60,497 bases of DNA, taken from the NCBI GenBank assembly GCA_041743105.1, contig JBGTNI010000029.1:1-60497 (forward strand), read 5' to 3'. This DNA is from QHCE01 sp041743105. Lineage in GTDB: Bacteria; Actinomycetota; Actinomycetes; Mycobacteriales; QHCE01. Made by a program: the position numbers and the translations under genes. A model generated the notes under the pieces. It saw only the letters and a list, made by a program, of their open reading frames with translations. It did not search any database and had not been told where the DNA came from. Positions 42,421 to 51,900 of the stretch are shown here, piece by piece (positions within the stretch are counted from its first letter, which is position 1; every line of letters starts with the position of its first letter).

Positions 42421-42870
42421 TTAGCTCTTGCCTTTGAGCGCATCCATGTCGGCACGCACGCTCTCCATCGTTTCCGACGGCACGGGCGGCGTAGCGGCTT
42501 TAAGCTGACTTTTGCCGATCAGGGCAAAGATGATCGCAAGCAGCAGCAAACCCCCACCAACGATCAGTGCGGCCAGCCACGGCTGGAAAACCTCGGCCAC
42601 ACCGAGCACGGCGGCGGTGACGAGTACCCCGAGCGCGTAGAGCGCAACGAGCAGCGCGCCAGCGAGCAGCCCAGCGCCTCTGCCCGCGCGCTTGCTCTTA
42701 TTCGACAGCTCCAACCTGGCGAGCTTGATCTCTTCCTTCACCAGAATCGAGACCTGCTCGCTCGCGTGCTTCACCAATTCGGCAATGCTCCGTTTGTCAC
42801 GGCCATCTGCGCTGCTGGAACTGTCGGCGGAAGTTCTGTCTTCAGCATGGTCCTCGGTGGTGACAGTCAT
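42421..42870 (-). CDS. Phage holin-like (Holin-X/DUF1469) membrane protein
   Basis: From ATG 42870, seven bases after GGAGGAG, the product is 149 residues. An acidic Ser-rich start is followed by the helix SIAELVKHASEQVSILVKEEIKLARLEL and two long transmembrane helices (about 65–120), typical of the actinobacterial Holin-X family. Despite the name, such chromosomal proteins are not lytic. It is probably the first gene of the set with DUF3618 and DUF4235. Confidence 0.88.
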   Translation of the reverse strand: MTVTTEDHAEDRTSADSSSSADGRDKRSIAELVKHASEQVSILVKEEIKLARLELSNKSKRAGRGAGLLAGALLVALYALGVLVTAAVLGVAEVFQPWLAALIVGGGLLLLAIIFALIGKSQLKAATPPVPSETMESVRADMDALKGKS

Positions 42871-43184
42871 GCCACTCCTCCATTGGTGTGCAAATTCATT
42901 GGCCTGCAATTCGGGGTCGGTGGCGCATGAACAATCACTGCGCAGGTAGTCAGCCTAGAGCAGGGCATCCAGCAGGAGAAGCTGCCATGCGGTGCGAGGC
43001 GCTATGGCCCCTAGACGGCGGTGGTTGAATGAACAATGAACACTGAAAACCCCAGGCGTATCCGGTTCACGAAATATGCCCGCGAGATTATGGATAAAAG
43101 GCCTGGTGGAAGGTCGCGATGGCATTCACGACAAGGCGCCGTTCGCCTTCCACGTACTAGCCGCCCGATAAGACGACCAGCGCG
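42871..43184. other. Gap upstream of the holin-like gene
   Basis: These 314 bases hold no supported gene. They carry the promoter side of the holin-like operon and the 3' flank of the next minus-strand membrane gene. No hairpin or repeat stood out. Confidence 0.4.
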
Positions 43185-43685
43185 TTACGTGGGACGTGAG
43201 GCAGGCAGTACCCGCCGCTGGTACCTGGCTATCGCGAAGCCGCCGATCAGTAGAATCGCCACCATGCTGACCGGGATGCCGACCGGAACAAGCCATCCGG
43301 GCAGGCCGCTGTCTAAAATCGCGATGATGACGAAGCCTTCCCACAGCGAGATATAGGTGAAATACACGTGGTTCATGTACGGGCTTTGCCAACTACCGGA
43401 ACGCTGCCGAGCTAGCCGAAAACTCAGATAGATGCGAAGCAGCATGAACACGCCCAGAACACAGAGACCGACGAAAACAACCCGCGTCATGGTGTCGAAA
43501 TCCGACCAACCTGCAGCGATACTGCCAGCAACGGCAACCACCATCACGACAAGTGAAGCCGCATACAGACCCCGCAGCGCGGCACGCTTGTCCCCGGACG
43601 CCGGAGGGCGGAGGGCAAACAGTCCGACTACGAGCCCACCGGCACCGGCGCAAATGTGTACCGCCAGCAGCACCTCGCGCACCAT
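43185..43685 (-). CDS. Four-helix membrane protein, unknown
   Basis: ATG 43685 follows GAGAGG by about nine bases and gives 166 residues. There are four transmembrane helices: REVLLAVHICAGAGGLVVGLF, LYAASLVVMVVAVAGSIAAG, VVFVGLCVLGVFMLL and a C-terminal pair. The His in helix 1 and the general plan recall small haem- or quinone-linked membrane proteins, but I cannot name a family. The start lies 20 bases inside the flank of the repeated palindromic element. Confidence 0.8.
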   Translation of the reverse strand: MVREVLLAVHICAGAGGLVVGLFALRPPASGDKRAALRGLYAASLVVMVVAVAGSIAAGWSDFDTMTRVVFVGLCVLGVFMLLRIYLSFRLARQRSGSWQSPYMNHVYFTYISLWEGFVIIAILDSGLPGWLVPVGIPVSMVAILLIGGFAIARYQRRVLPASRPT

Positions 43686-43704
43686 GGACATTTCCTCTCT
43701 TTCT

Positions 43705-43770
43705 TGCCACGAGTGTGACCACATGGCCGCTTTTGCCGCGATAAATGGCTCTGTTGTCACACTCGTGGCG
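43705..43770. repeat. Dispersed palindromic element, copy A
   Basis: The arms GCCACGAGTGTGAC and its complement (14 bp, perfect) enclose 36 bases. Read on the minus strand, it aligns with the element at 58904–58970 over its whole length at about 50 of 67 positions, including an inner AAAAGCGGCC. The last four codons and stop of the methyltransferase gene (GCGCCACGAGTGTGA) lie inside the element. Confidence 0.85.
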
Positions 43771-44434
43771 CTGAAAGTGTGACAGGGGGTTCATGCCAAG
43801 CCAGCTCACAGAACTTACGCCCGCCGACTAGCCATTGCCGCAGGTGCCCGAAGCCCAACTGCTGAGCGCATCTACGCAAGGCGGGCTCCCCAATCTGCGC
43901 CCACGGGAACGCTTCACTGCGACGACCATCGTCGTCCACTAGGTATGCGGTATAGGCTAGATCCACGTCGGAAGGATTGATCTCGACCAAGATCTGGCCA
44001 CCGCCACTCATCAGGCTTGCGCACCGACGCAGCAGCCTCAACGGATCGCCACCAATACCAACATTGCCGTCGATCAGCAGCACGGTAGCCCAGCGACCCT
44101 CGCCCGGTAGCGAATCGAAGACCGACCTGCACAGCGCGGTTCCGCCGGAATTGACAGTGCGCTTCACCGCGCTCGGGGCAACATCTACCCCCAGCGAAGG
44201 CAGCCCGTACGCCGCCGCCGCTACCGTCAACCGGCCGGGGCCGCATCCCACATCGAGGACGGGTCCCACACACTTACTGAGCACCGAGTCGTCAACCTCA
44301 TCGGCCGGCGCGCACCACCGGGACACTTCCAGCAACACGGGCGGCGTGTCCTCCGTGGCATTGATCGGTCGCAAGTAAAGACCGCTACCTCCCTGCGTCA
44401 AGGCCTGCGCGTAGGGGTCGACCACAAAGCTCAT
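43757..44434 (-). CDS. Class I SAM-dependent methyltransferase
   Basis: The 225 residues have motif I VLDVGCGPGR (about 59–68), the acidic end of strand 2 in LGVDVAPSAV, and strand 4 VLLIDGNVGIGGD. The target is unknown. It is the third gene of a tight operon (GT2, DUF2064, methyltransferase) with 4- and 8-base overlaps, so it probably modifies a sugar-lipid or cell-wall product made by the glycosyltransferases. Its stop codon comes from the palindromic element. Confidence 0.9.
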   Translation of the reverse strand: MSFVVDPYAQALTQGGSGLYLRPINATEDTPPVLLEVSRWCAPADEVDDSVLSKCVGPVLDVGCGPGRLTVAAAAYGLPSLGVDVAPSAVKRTVNSGGTALCRSVFDSLPGEGRWATVLLIDGNVGIGGDPLRLLRRCASLMSGGGQILVEINPSDVDLAYTAYLVDDDGRRSEAFPWAQIGEPALRRCAQQLGFGHLRQWLVGGRKFCELAWHEPPVTLSAPRV

Positions 44435-45141
44435 GCCGACACCTCGCCCGCGGCCGACGACGTGGCGCTAGAGGGCAGCGAGGACATTGCGGCGGCAAAA
44501 GCGGTATCGGGCGCAACAGCAGCCACCATGCGCGCATCGTCCATGGTGTCCACATCGCGAAGCCGGGGAAGATCCGCCAGCCTCAGGCCCGCGTCGACAA
44601 GCCGCTGCCGCTGGATACGCCCAGTATCTGCCGAAGACATCGGCACGCCGCGGATCAGGTCAGGCCGAGGTTGCGCAAAGCCGAGCGCCCAGAACCCCCC
44701 GTCGCAGGCAGGGCCGAACCACGCATCGACAGCGTTCCAGCTGGACTCATCGAACACTGGGGCAAGAAGTTCCACGCTCAGCTGCGGTGTGTCCATACCC
44801 ACGAGCAGCGTCCGCCCATCGCATTGCTCGAATGCCGCAGCTATTCGTTCATCTAGGCCACCCTCGGGTTGAGCGACCACATCGAATCCCGCGGCCTCCC
44901 GCGGCGGGGTTCCGGCGAAGGCGAGCACCCGGCGCACCGCGGGAAGCTGCGAGACGACCCGAAGCGTGTCAGTAAGGCTGGCAGCGGCGATCGCAGCGGC
45001 CTGTTGATGCGACAGCGGCGGACACAGCCGGGTTTTCGCTCTCCCGGGACGGCATTCTTTCGCAATCACCAACACGGTGAGTCGAGCGTCTAAACGGTGC
45101 GACATCCGATTCTCGCTCACTCCCGATTTTCGTCTACTCAC
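44431..45141 (-). CDS. DUF2064/TIGR04282-type glycosyltransferase-like protein
   Basis: The product has the nucleotidyl/glycosyltransferase A fold of the DUF2064 family: VLVIAKECRPGRAKTRLCPP near the start (R and K of the sugar-nucleotide pocket), VGMDTPQLS as the DxxxP/DTP metal region (about 125–133), and DGGFWALGF (about 155–163). It matches Rv0540 beside Rv0539 (GT2). GTG 45141 overlaps the GT2 gene by eight bases; ATG 45105 is an alternative start. The substrate is unknown. Confidence 0.9.
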   Translation of the reverse strand: MSRRKSGVSENRMSHRLDARLTVLVIAKECRPGRAKTRLCPPLSHQQAAAIAAASLTDTLRVVSQLPAVRRVLAFAGTPPREAAGFDVVAQPEGGLDERIAAAFEQCDGRTLLVGMDTPQLSVELLAPVFDESSWNAVDAWFGPACDGGFWALGFAQPRPDLIRGVPMSSADTGRIQRQRLVDAGLRLADLPRLRDVDTMDDARMVAAVAPDTAFAAAMSSLPSSATSSAAGEVSA

Positions 45142-45826
45142 CTACCGAGGGCCTAACGGTTGCCGCACGGGCGGCCGCTAGCTGGGCCGACATGTCTCGC
45201 ACGGCGTACCAGGTGCCCCCGATGGTTCCCGTTACCTTAGACGCTCCGCTACGCGGAAAGTAAGCGACGGGCTGCTCGATAATCCGCCAGCCCGCACGCG
45301 CCGCTTTCAAGAACATCTCCAATGGATACCCGCTCCGGCGGTCGGACAAGCCTAGATCCAGCAGACCCTGCCGGCTAGCAACGCGCATCGGACCAAGATC
45401 GTGCACCGGCACCGCAGTGAGCCGCCGGAGCCGACGCGCCAGAAGCCAGTTAGCCAGTCGAGCGTGCGGTGCCCACGCACGCCAACTCGTCGGACGTCGA
45501 CGTCCCAGCACCAAGTCCGCGCTACCGAGCAGGACGGGTTCGGCTAGCGCCGGAAGCTCGGCGGGATTCATCGATGCGTCGCAGTCGCAAAAAGCGACCC
45601 AGCGCGCTTGCGCCGCCATGAGACCCGCATGTGCAGCCGCACCGAAACCTCGCCGAGCTTCGGTGACCACGGTTGCGCCGAGCGCGGCGGCAATCTGCGG
45701 CGATCCGTCATCCGAACCGTTATCCACCACAATCGCCCGGAATCCGGCCGGCAGACGTTCAAGCACCCACGGCAAAGCTTCCGCCTCATTCAGGCATGGG
45801 AATACCACATCTACTTCGTCGCGCAC
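45134..45826 (-). CDS. GT2 family glycosyltransferase (dolichyl-phosphate-sugar synthase-like)
   Basis: The 230 residues follow GT-A: VVFPCLNEAEALPWVLERLP at the N terminus (nucleotide binding), VVDNGSDDGS (about 33–42), FCDCDASMNP as the DxD-type metal site (about 79–88), and the late RRSGYPLEMFLKAARAGWRI with acceptor-side ED/E variants. It is the first gene of the operon and matches Rv0539. It probably transfers a sugar to a polyprenyl phosphate for later wall or glycan assembly. Two GTTCT/AGAAC palindromes lie in its promoter. Confidence 0.92.
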   Translation of the reverse strand: MRDEVDVVFPCLNEAEALPWVLERLPAGFRAIVVDNGSDDGSPQIAAALGATVVTEARRGFGAAAHAGLMAAQARWVAFCDCDASMNPAELPALAEPVLLGSADLVLGRRRPTSWRAWAPHARLANWLLARRLRRLTAVPVHDLGPMRVASRQGLLDLGLSDRRSGYPLEMFLKAARAGWRIIEQPVAYFPRSGASKVTGTIGGTWYAVRDMSAQLAAARAATVRPSVGE

Positions 45827-45861
45827 GTTCTAACTTTAGAACGTAGCGTTCTGGGCAGAAC
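45825..45861. promoter_or_regulatory. Two GTTCT/AGAAC palindromes in a divergent promoter
   Basis: ACGTTCTAACTTTAGAACGT (45825–45844, mismatched only in the central CT) is followed by GTTCTGGGCAGAAC (45848–45861). They lie between the GT2 operon and the kinase gene and touch the GT2 start codon. The middle part also reads AGAAC-GTAGC-GTTCT. They look like a dimer-binding operator pair. Confidence 0.65.
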
Positions 45862-45882
45862 AGCACCTATCTACCCGGCCTC

Positions 45883-45888
45883 TAAACT
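45883..45888 (+). promoter_or_regulatory. Candidate -10 for leaderless kinase mRNA
   Basis: TAAACT ends seven bases before the GTG start at 45896, the spacing that gives a leaderless transcript, which is common in mycobacteria. No ribosome site precedes the GTG. The -35 is not clear. Confidence 0.45.
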
Positions 45889-45895
45889 CATCGTT

Positions 45896-47122
45896 GTGAC
45901 GACATCCGATCTGCTGAGCATCGTTGCTATCGCCGGCGCATGCGCGCTGTTCGTCGGAGCAATTGGGGCGGGAACACTGCGGCTACTACGGCGCAAATCC
46001 ATCGTCGTACAAACCGCCATCGTCGCCATCGGCGCCGTCGCGGCGACGCTATCGGGCATCACTGGCGTCGCGGCGGCTATGTTCCTATCGGCTCATGACT
46101 TCACCGTCGTAGCGTACGTGTGCGCAATCTCAGGCCTGATCGCCACGTTGCTGTCTCTAGAGCTGAGTCGCCGGATAGTGCACGCCAGTCATGAGCTCAC
46201 GTCTGCGACCCGACGCCTCGGTGAAGGCAGCGAAACGATGCTTGCCGACAGCTCACACGGATCGGAGCTTTCTGGGCTTGCCGGGGAGCTCTCGACCGCA
46301 AGCGCAAAGCTCAGCCGGGCCCGGAAACGGGAGCGAACCATGGAAACTTCGCGTCGCGAGCTCATAGCATGGATCTCTCATGATCTGAGGGCTCCGCTAA
46401 CGAGTCTACTGACCTCGATCGAAGCCCTCGAGGACGACAGGGTTGCCGATGTGAGCCGGGCACATAAACAGCTGCGCGTCGAAGTAGACCGGGTAGCGGA
46501 CATGGTGGACGATCTGTTCGAGTTATCGCACGCCCAAGCCGAAAACCCCCAGCCGTCGAGACGACATGTGGCGCTGTATGACGTGGTGAGCGAAGCGATT
46601 TCCAACGTCGGGCCGGTCGCACGGGCGCGTGCCATCCAGATCGAAGGTTTCGACATCAGTAGCGTGACGGTATATATCGACGATCGGCGGATGGCCCGAG
46701 CCCTGAGTAGCATTTTGCTAACCGCGATCCGACATACTCCACCAGAAGGCACCGTGACGGTCAGCGCAAGCTCCGGGAACAACGGTCACGCCACCGTCCA
46801 GATCACTGACAGCTGTGGCGGTACCCAGCCGGCGGATCTAAATCACGTCTTCGACACCGCATGGCGAGGCGACAGCTCGGCATCCACCACCGGGCCTCAC
46901 ACCGCGGCCAACCAGTCGACCGTGGTAAAAAGCCCCACTGTCTTGAAGGGTATGGCTACCGTGAAAGACAGCGTGGAGGCAGGTGGCGGCGCGATCGCGG
47001 TGAGCAGCGTCAGCAGCGGCTGTCGCTTCGAGGTTACGTTGCCTTTAGCTCTTGAGCCTTTAGCTCTTGACCCTTTGGCTGGCGAGCCTCTGGCGGCTGC
47101 CGCCGAGGACAATGCCACCTGA
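45896..47122 (+). CDS. Orphan membrane histidine kinase with degenerate ATP domain
   Basis: From GTG 45896 the product has 408 residues. There are three N-terminal transmembrane helices (about 6–90) with a HAMP-like linker, then the H-box WISHDLRAPLTSLLTSIEAL (His about 162). The ATP domain is odd: the N-box reads SSILLTAIRHTPPEG, with Thr where Asn is usual, the G1 region is TDSCGGTQPADL, and the G2 glycines are not recognisable (TTGPHTAANQ). The C terminus repeats PLALEPLALDPLAGEP. No response regulator is next to it. It may have a non-catalytic or partner-dependent role. Confidence 0.85.
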   Translation: MTTSDLLSIVAIAGACALFVGAIGAGTLRLLRRKSIVVQTAIVAIGAVAATLSGITGVAAAMFLSAHDFTVVAYVCAISGLIATLLSLELSRRIVHASHELTSATRRLGEGSETMLADSSHGSELSGLAGELSTASAKLSRARKRERTMETSRRELIAWISHDLRAPLTSLLTSIEALEDDRVADVSRAHKQLRVEVDRVADMVDDLFELSHAQAENPQPSRRHVALYDVVSEAISNVGPVARARAIQIEGFDISSVTVYIDDRRMARALSSILLTAIRHTPPEGTVTVSASSGNNGHATVQITDSCGGTQPADLNHVFDTAWRGDSSASTTGPHTAANQSTVVKSPTVLKGMATVKDSVEAGGGAIAVSSVSSGCRFEVTLPLALEPLALDPLAGEPLAAAAEDNAT

Positions 47123-47305
47123 GAGCGCCCATCAGGCTTTTCAGGCCGGAGTCAGGTTTCGTCTCGCAAGGCCGCAGTGAGTGCCGTGTACGACAGCATG
47201 CCTCAACTTCGGCGGAGCGCAGCGGAATGGGTACACAAGCGAGCTGCCCGGGCGCGGGTGTCCCGCATGGCGCAGCGCCGCGAGGCGGAAGCTGGCTCCG
47301 GCCAC

Positions 47306-48946
47306 TCAACAGCGACTGGACTGGGTGAAACCAAGCTCACTGGTCAGGTGATACTCACCGCGACGCTCTAGACGCACTCGCACCCAGCCTTCCGGACCGG
47401 GCTCGATACAGCCCGCGGGACCGCGCAACGTCAACCACCGCGACCAGACAACCCGAACGGTGATACTGGCCGGCCTCGGGACCTGAAACCGCACCCCAAC
47501 GGCGTCAGAGGCCACCAGTTCGGCGGGGTAATCCACCAGCGTCCGGCCACCCGCCACCCGAAACAGCTCCCAATCGGGACTGTGCCAGGCCGGCTCCAGA
47601 TATGGCAGGCCCGTCGCGATCAGCGCAGCCTCCGGGCGACCTTTAAAATCGATCGGTACGTCTCGCGGTAACGCCACATACTCCACGGCGTTGCGGTACA
47701 ACCATTCCAGATAGCTCGCCGGTGTCAGGGTGCCTTCATAGAACAGACCGTTGCGTTTGACGTCGACCTGCCGCAGCCAGCCACGGGCGATCGGAACCGC
47801 CTCTGCAACGTAGGTCGCTTCCCAATGGTTGGCCAGCGGAACAACCTCCACTCGACCCACTGGACCTCGGCGTTCCAGCTCCTTGATGAGCGGCTGATAG
47901 AACAGCCGATTGGCTTCGTCAGCGCCGGCGTTGTTCAGGTCTCCGACTACCAATGGGGGTTGCCACCAGAACATGGCCGCGATTACCGCGACAAGCCACC
48001 GCTTTTCAAGGGTAGAGACCGCGACGATCACCGGGGCGGCGAACAGCAACGGCAACCGATCTGCGTTACTGCCCATAGCATTTGGCACGTATACCATCAC
48101 GATCAGCAGAATCACCGTGAGTACTACGCCGATGCGCACCGCCCGGTAGCGCGCCGGAATGAGGAAGAACGTCACCACGCAGACCGCGAGCGCGACCTTC
48201 ATCGAGTCCGGGTCGTAGGGTTGCTCACCCCCATCGCGGAACAAAAACAGGGCCGGGGTCAAACCTAGCGCGCAACCCGAGCCCAATGCCAAGCCCTGAC
48301 GCCATGCCCCCGCGAGCAATAGCGCCGCTCCTGCGAGGCCGACGAAAACTCCGGCGACAGGGCTGGCCGCACCGGCCAGCACCGCTAACACGCACGCCAG
48401 CGCTAGTCGCCACCGCATGCCTAGCCGGGGAAGCACGAGCGCGCACAACGCCAAGATGGTAAAAGCCATACCCATCGCGAAGGTGGTGCGGCCGGAGACC
48501 AAGTTGAAGGTACCCACCACGGCCGCCAGTACACCGCCGTAAGTCGGTCGTTGTACTCGGAGCCGGGTGAGCAACCAGGCGAAAGCACTCGCCGAGACCA
48601 CACAGGCCACCGCGCCGACACCACGCGATCCCAACAGCGCATTCAGCGGGCCGGTTAGCACGCTGTACCCGAACGGCATCGTGCCGCCATACCAGCGGAA
48701 ATCTACTGGATCGGAACCGTATGCTTCGAAAAAATGACCCCGCGCTACCTGGGCGGACAGGTCGGTACCTGCCAGGGGAAGCAGGAGGAAACCCACACAC
48801 AACAACAAGGAAACAGCTGTGGTAACCACCATTGGGACGCGGTACCGCGGCACAAATGCCGTGTCGGCCCAGTCCAGCGCGCGAGCACCCGCAGAGCGAA
48901 CGGTCACCACCGCCGAGTGCCCCCGACGCTTAAAGTTCTCAATCAC
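47306..48946 (-). CDS. Polytopic membrane protein, Rv0541c-like
   Basis: The 546 residues have about ten transmembrane helices (roughly 40–345), with an early extracytoplasmic loop YGSDPVDFRWYGGTMPFGYS, and a C-terminal extracytoplasmic domain (about 370–546). This resembles arabinosyl/mannosyl GT-C proteins, and a related gene (Rv0541c) sits beside the GT2/DUF2064 genes in M. tuberculosis. A lipid-linked sugar donor is likely. Its start overlaps the glnE stop by four bases. It is convergent with the kinase gene. Confidence 0.85.
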   Translation of the reverse strand: MIENFKRRGHSAVVTVRSAGARALDWADTAFVPRYRVPMVVTTAVSLLLCVGFLLLPLAGTDLSAQVARGHFFEAYGSDPVDFRWYGGTMPFGYSVLTGPLNALLGSRGVGAVACVVSASAFAWLLTRLRVQRPTYGGVLAAVVGTFNLVSGRTTFAMGMAFTILALCALVLPRLGMRWRLALACVLAVLAGAASPVAGVFVGLAGAALLLAGAWRQGLALGSGCALGLTPALFLFRDGGEQPYDPDSMKVALAVCVVTFFLIPARYRAVRIGVVLTVILLIVMVYVPNAMGSNADRLPLLFAAPVIVAVSTLEKRWLVAVIAAMFWWQPPLVVGDLNNAGADEANRLFYQPLIKELERRGPVGRVEVVPLANHWEATYVAEAVPIARGWLRQVDVKRNGLFYEGTLTPASYLEWLYRNAVEYVALPRDVPIDFKGRPEAALIATGLPYLEPAWHSPDWELFRVAGGRTLVDYPAELVASDAVGVRFQVPRPASITVRVVWSRWLTLRGPAGCIEPGPEGWVRVRLERRGEYHLTSELGFTQSSRC

Positions 48947-51900
48947 GCGACACTAATCTTCTCTATAGCTTGCCGCGCCCGGCGCGTAGTCCGCAGGTAA
49001 TGATCCACGAACTCTCCCGCGTCGCGCAGCGTATGTCTCGCTACCAATTGCGCCGTAGCAAGCAGCTCCCGTCCGGAGGTAGGCAGCTGATCGGTGGCTT
49101 TGCCCCGCACCAATGTAGCAGCGTTGCGAACCCTAGCGGCCAGTGTCCATGACGCCGCCAGCGCATCATAGTCTGAGCTGGCTATAAGCCCGACATCGCG
49201 CGCTACGTTTAACGCCTCGAGCGTACGTGGCGTCTGTAACGCGCAGTGTCGATGGGCGTGACGTAGCTGAAGCAGCTGCACCGTCCACTCCACATCCGTC
49301 AAAGCTCCCCGACCCAACTTGAGGTGTGTGGCAGGGTCAGCGCCGCGCGGTAGCCGTTCGGTATCCACTCGGGCTTTCATGCGGCGAAGCTCCCGCAGCT
49401 GCCCCGCGTCCAAGCCAGCGTCGGGGTAGCGCACCGGCACTATGAGTTGGACGAACTTTTCGCGCAGCAGGGGGTCGCCGGCGACGGTTCTGGCTCGCAG
49501 CAACGCCTGAGCCTCCCAGATCCGGGACCGCCCCTGGTAGTAGCGCTCATACCCGGCAAGGCTGAGCGCCAGCGGACCCCCACGCCCTTCAGGTCGCAGG
49601 TCGGCGTCCAGGGCTAGGGCTGGCCCGGTCACAGTACGCGACAGCATATGCATCAGCCGCGTAACCACAGCCTGCGCTGCGGCGGCGGCATCGGCAGCAG
49701 TGCCGGCAGAACTGTCTCCCGGCTCGTAGACGAACATCACGTCCGCGTCGGAGGCAAAACCGGTTTCGTGTCCGCCATAGCGACCCATCGCTATGACAGC
49801 CAGCCGGATCGGCAGCTGACCGTCAGAGCGCTCCGCCACCTTCCGACACACCGCCTCAAGCGCAACCGCTATCACCGCATCGGTCAGATCGCTCAGCGCC
49901 TGCCCCACATCAGCCACCTCGATCAGACCGCACACGTCGGCGCTCGCGATTCGCAGCAGCTCGTGCGCCCGCCTACGGGACAGCACGTCGAACGCGCGCT
50001 CGAGTGACGAGGTAGACCGCGCCAATCGTGGCGACGGAGCTCTTGACGTCATCGATTCCGACGACAGCGCCGGTCCTGGGTCCGAGAGCGCCCGGGCCGT
50101 CGACGCATGCAGCAGCTCAGACAGCTGCTGCGGCGTACGTGGCATCAAATCGTCGCCGGCAAGCAGGCTAAGGCCCTGCGCGTCGTGCTCCAGCAGATCG
50201 GCAACGTAGCGGCTGGAGCCCAGGACTCTCGCCACCCGCGACGCGAGCACATCCCCGTCACGCATAAGCCGCAGAAACCACGGGCTGCGCCCCAGCTGTT
50301 CGCTCACCCTGCGGTACGCCAGCAACCCCGAATCCGGATTGGCGGTATCGGCCAGTTCGGCGAGAATCACCGGCAGCAGTGACCGTTGTATGGCGGCGCT
50401 CCGGGAGACCCCGGAGCTGAGTGCGGCAACGTGTCGCAACGCTCCGACCGGGTCGTTGAATCCCAGCGCGGCCAGCCGCTGCGCGGCCGCCGCCGAGGTA
50501 AGCGTGGGTGCGCCAAGTCCCAATGCATCGCTGGGTAGCCGAGCCACAGCCGTGAGCAGCGGCCGGTAGAACAGCTTCTCGTGAAGCTGTTCTACCCGCG
50601 CCCCGTGGCGCCGCCAATCGGCGAGGAAGCGCTCCACCGGATCACCGCGCCGTTGCACCGCGCTGGTTGCTCCGACCGACTCGACTGCCCACCCCAGGTG
50701 GTACCCCAGCGACCGAGCCAGCCAGCGCAGCGCAACGCCGTCGGTAGGAAGCCGGTGGGTTCGGCGCAGCCCACGTAGTTGTAGACGATGTTCGATTCGG
50801 CGCAGAAAGCAGTACGACTCGCGCAGCGCAGCGCCGTCAGTACGCCCGACATAGCCGCCCTGGGTGAGCGCGTCTAGCGCAGTCACGGTGCTCGATGCGC
50901 GAAGCGTGTGGTCGGTGCGCCCGTGCACCAACTGCAGCAGTTGCACCGCGAACTCGATGTCGCGCAGACCCCCCGGACCGAGCTTGATGTCATAAACCGC
51001 ATTCGGCCCGGCATGTCGCCGTACTCGCTGCCGCATAGCCTGCGCGTCGGCGACGAATCCCGGCCGCCCGGCGGCCTGCCACACCATGGGCGCGATCTCG
51101 CCCGCCCACCGGCGCGCCAGCTCGTCGGAATCGGCGGTGGTCGCGACAGTACTGGCAGCCCAGCGCGCCTTCAACAACGCCTGAAACTCCCAGCTGTGCG
51201 CCCACCGTTGGTAATAGGCGCGGTAACTGTCCACCGTGCGGGCAAGTGCGCCGTGATGCCCTTCAGGGCGCAGCTCGGCGTCGAGCTGCCAGGCCACCTC
51301 GCGACACGTTTGCATCAGCCGCTGTGCCACAGCCGTGGCACGTTCGATCGGTTCAGAATCGGCGATAACGAACATCACGTCGACATCGCTGACATAGTTC
51401 AGCTCACGCGCACCGCATTTACCCAGCGCGATCACGGTCAACTCGGACTCCGTCAGCGCCGCTTCGGGCCGCGCGGACTCCGACACGCCGGTCATCCGTA
51501 ACGCGGCTACCAGGGTGGCATCCGCTAGCTCCGATAGCGCGGACGCGGTCTGCATCACCGGCAGTGCTCCCGACACATCCGCGGCCGCAATGCTCAGCAG
51601 TCGCCGACGGTACGCCGCACGCAGCGACTCGACGTCACAGGTTGGCAGCGGCATCGAAAGTGAGGATTCGGTGCCGAACCCGTGAGCGGGCTCGGACAAC
51701 ACCAACCAGTCGGCCTCGCCCGCCGCCGCACGCGCGACCAGGTGGTCACCCAGGGCGATAGAGGCGCCCAGTACGGCCGACAGCTGCTGGCGCAGTTGCT
51801 GCGAGGTGTCGAGGCAATGGCGCAGCGCCGCGGCATCACCTGATGAGCCTTGGCTTCCTGCCTCCAGTAGCCGCTGCAGAGTCGCAAGTGCCTGCTGGGG

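Noticed and set aside
43036..43356. 106-codon plus-strand frame
   Set aside because: Most of it is antisense to the four-helix membrane gene and the composition is that of a shadow frame.
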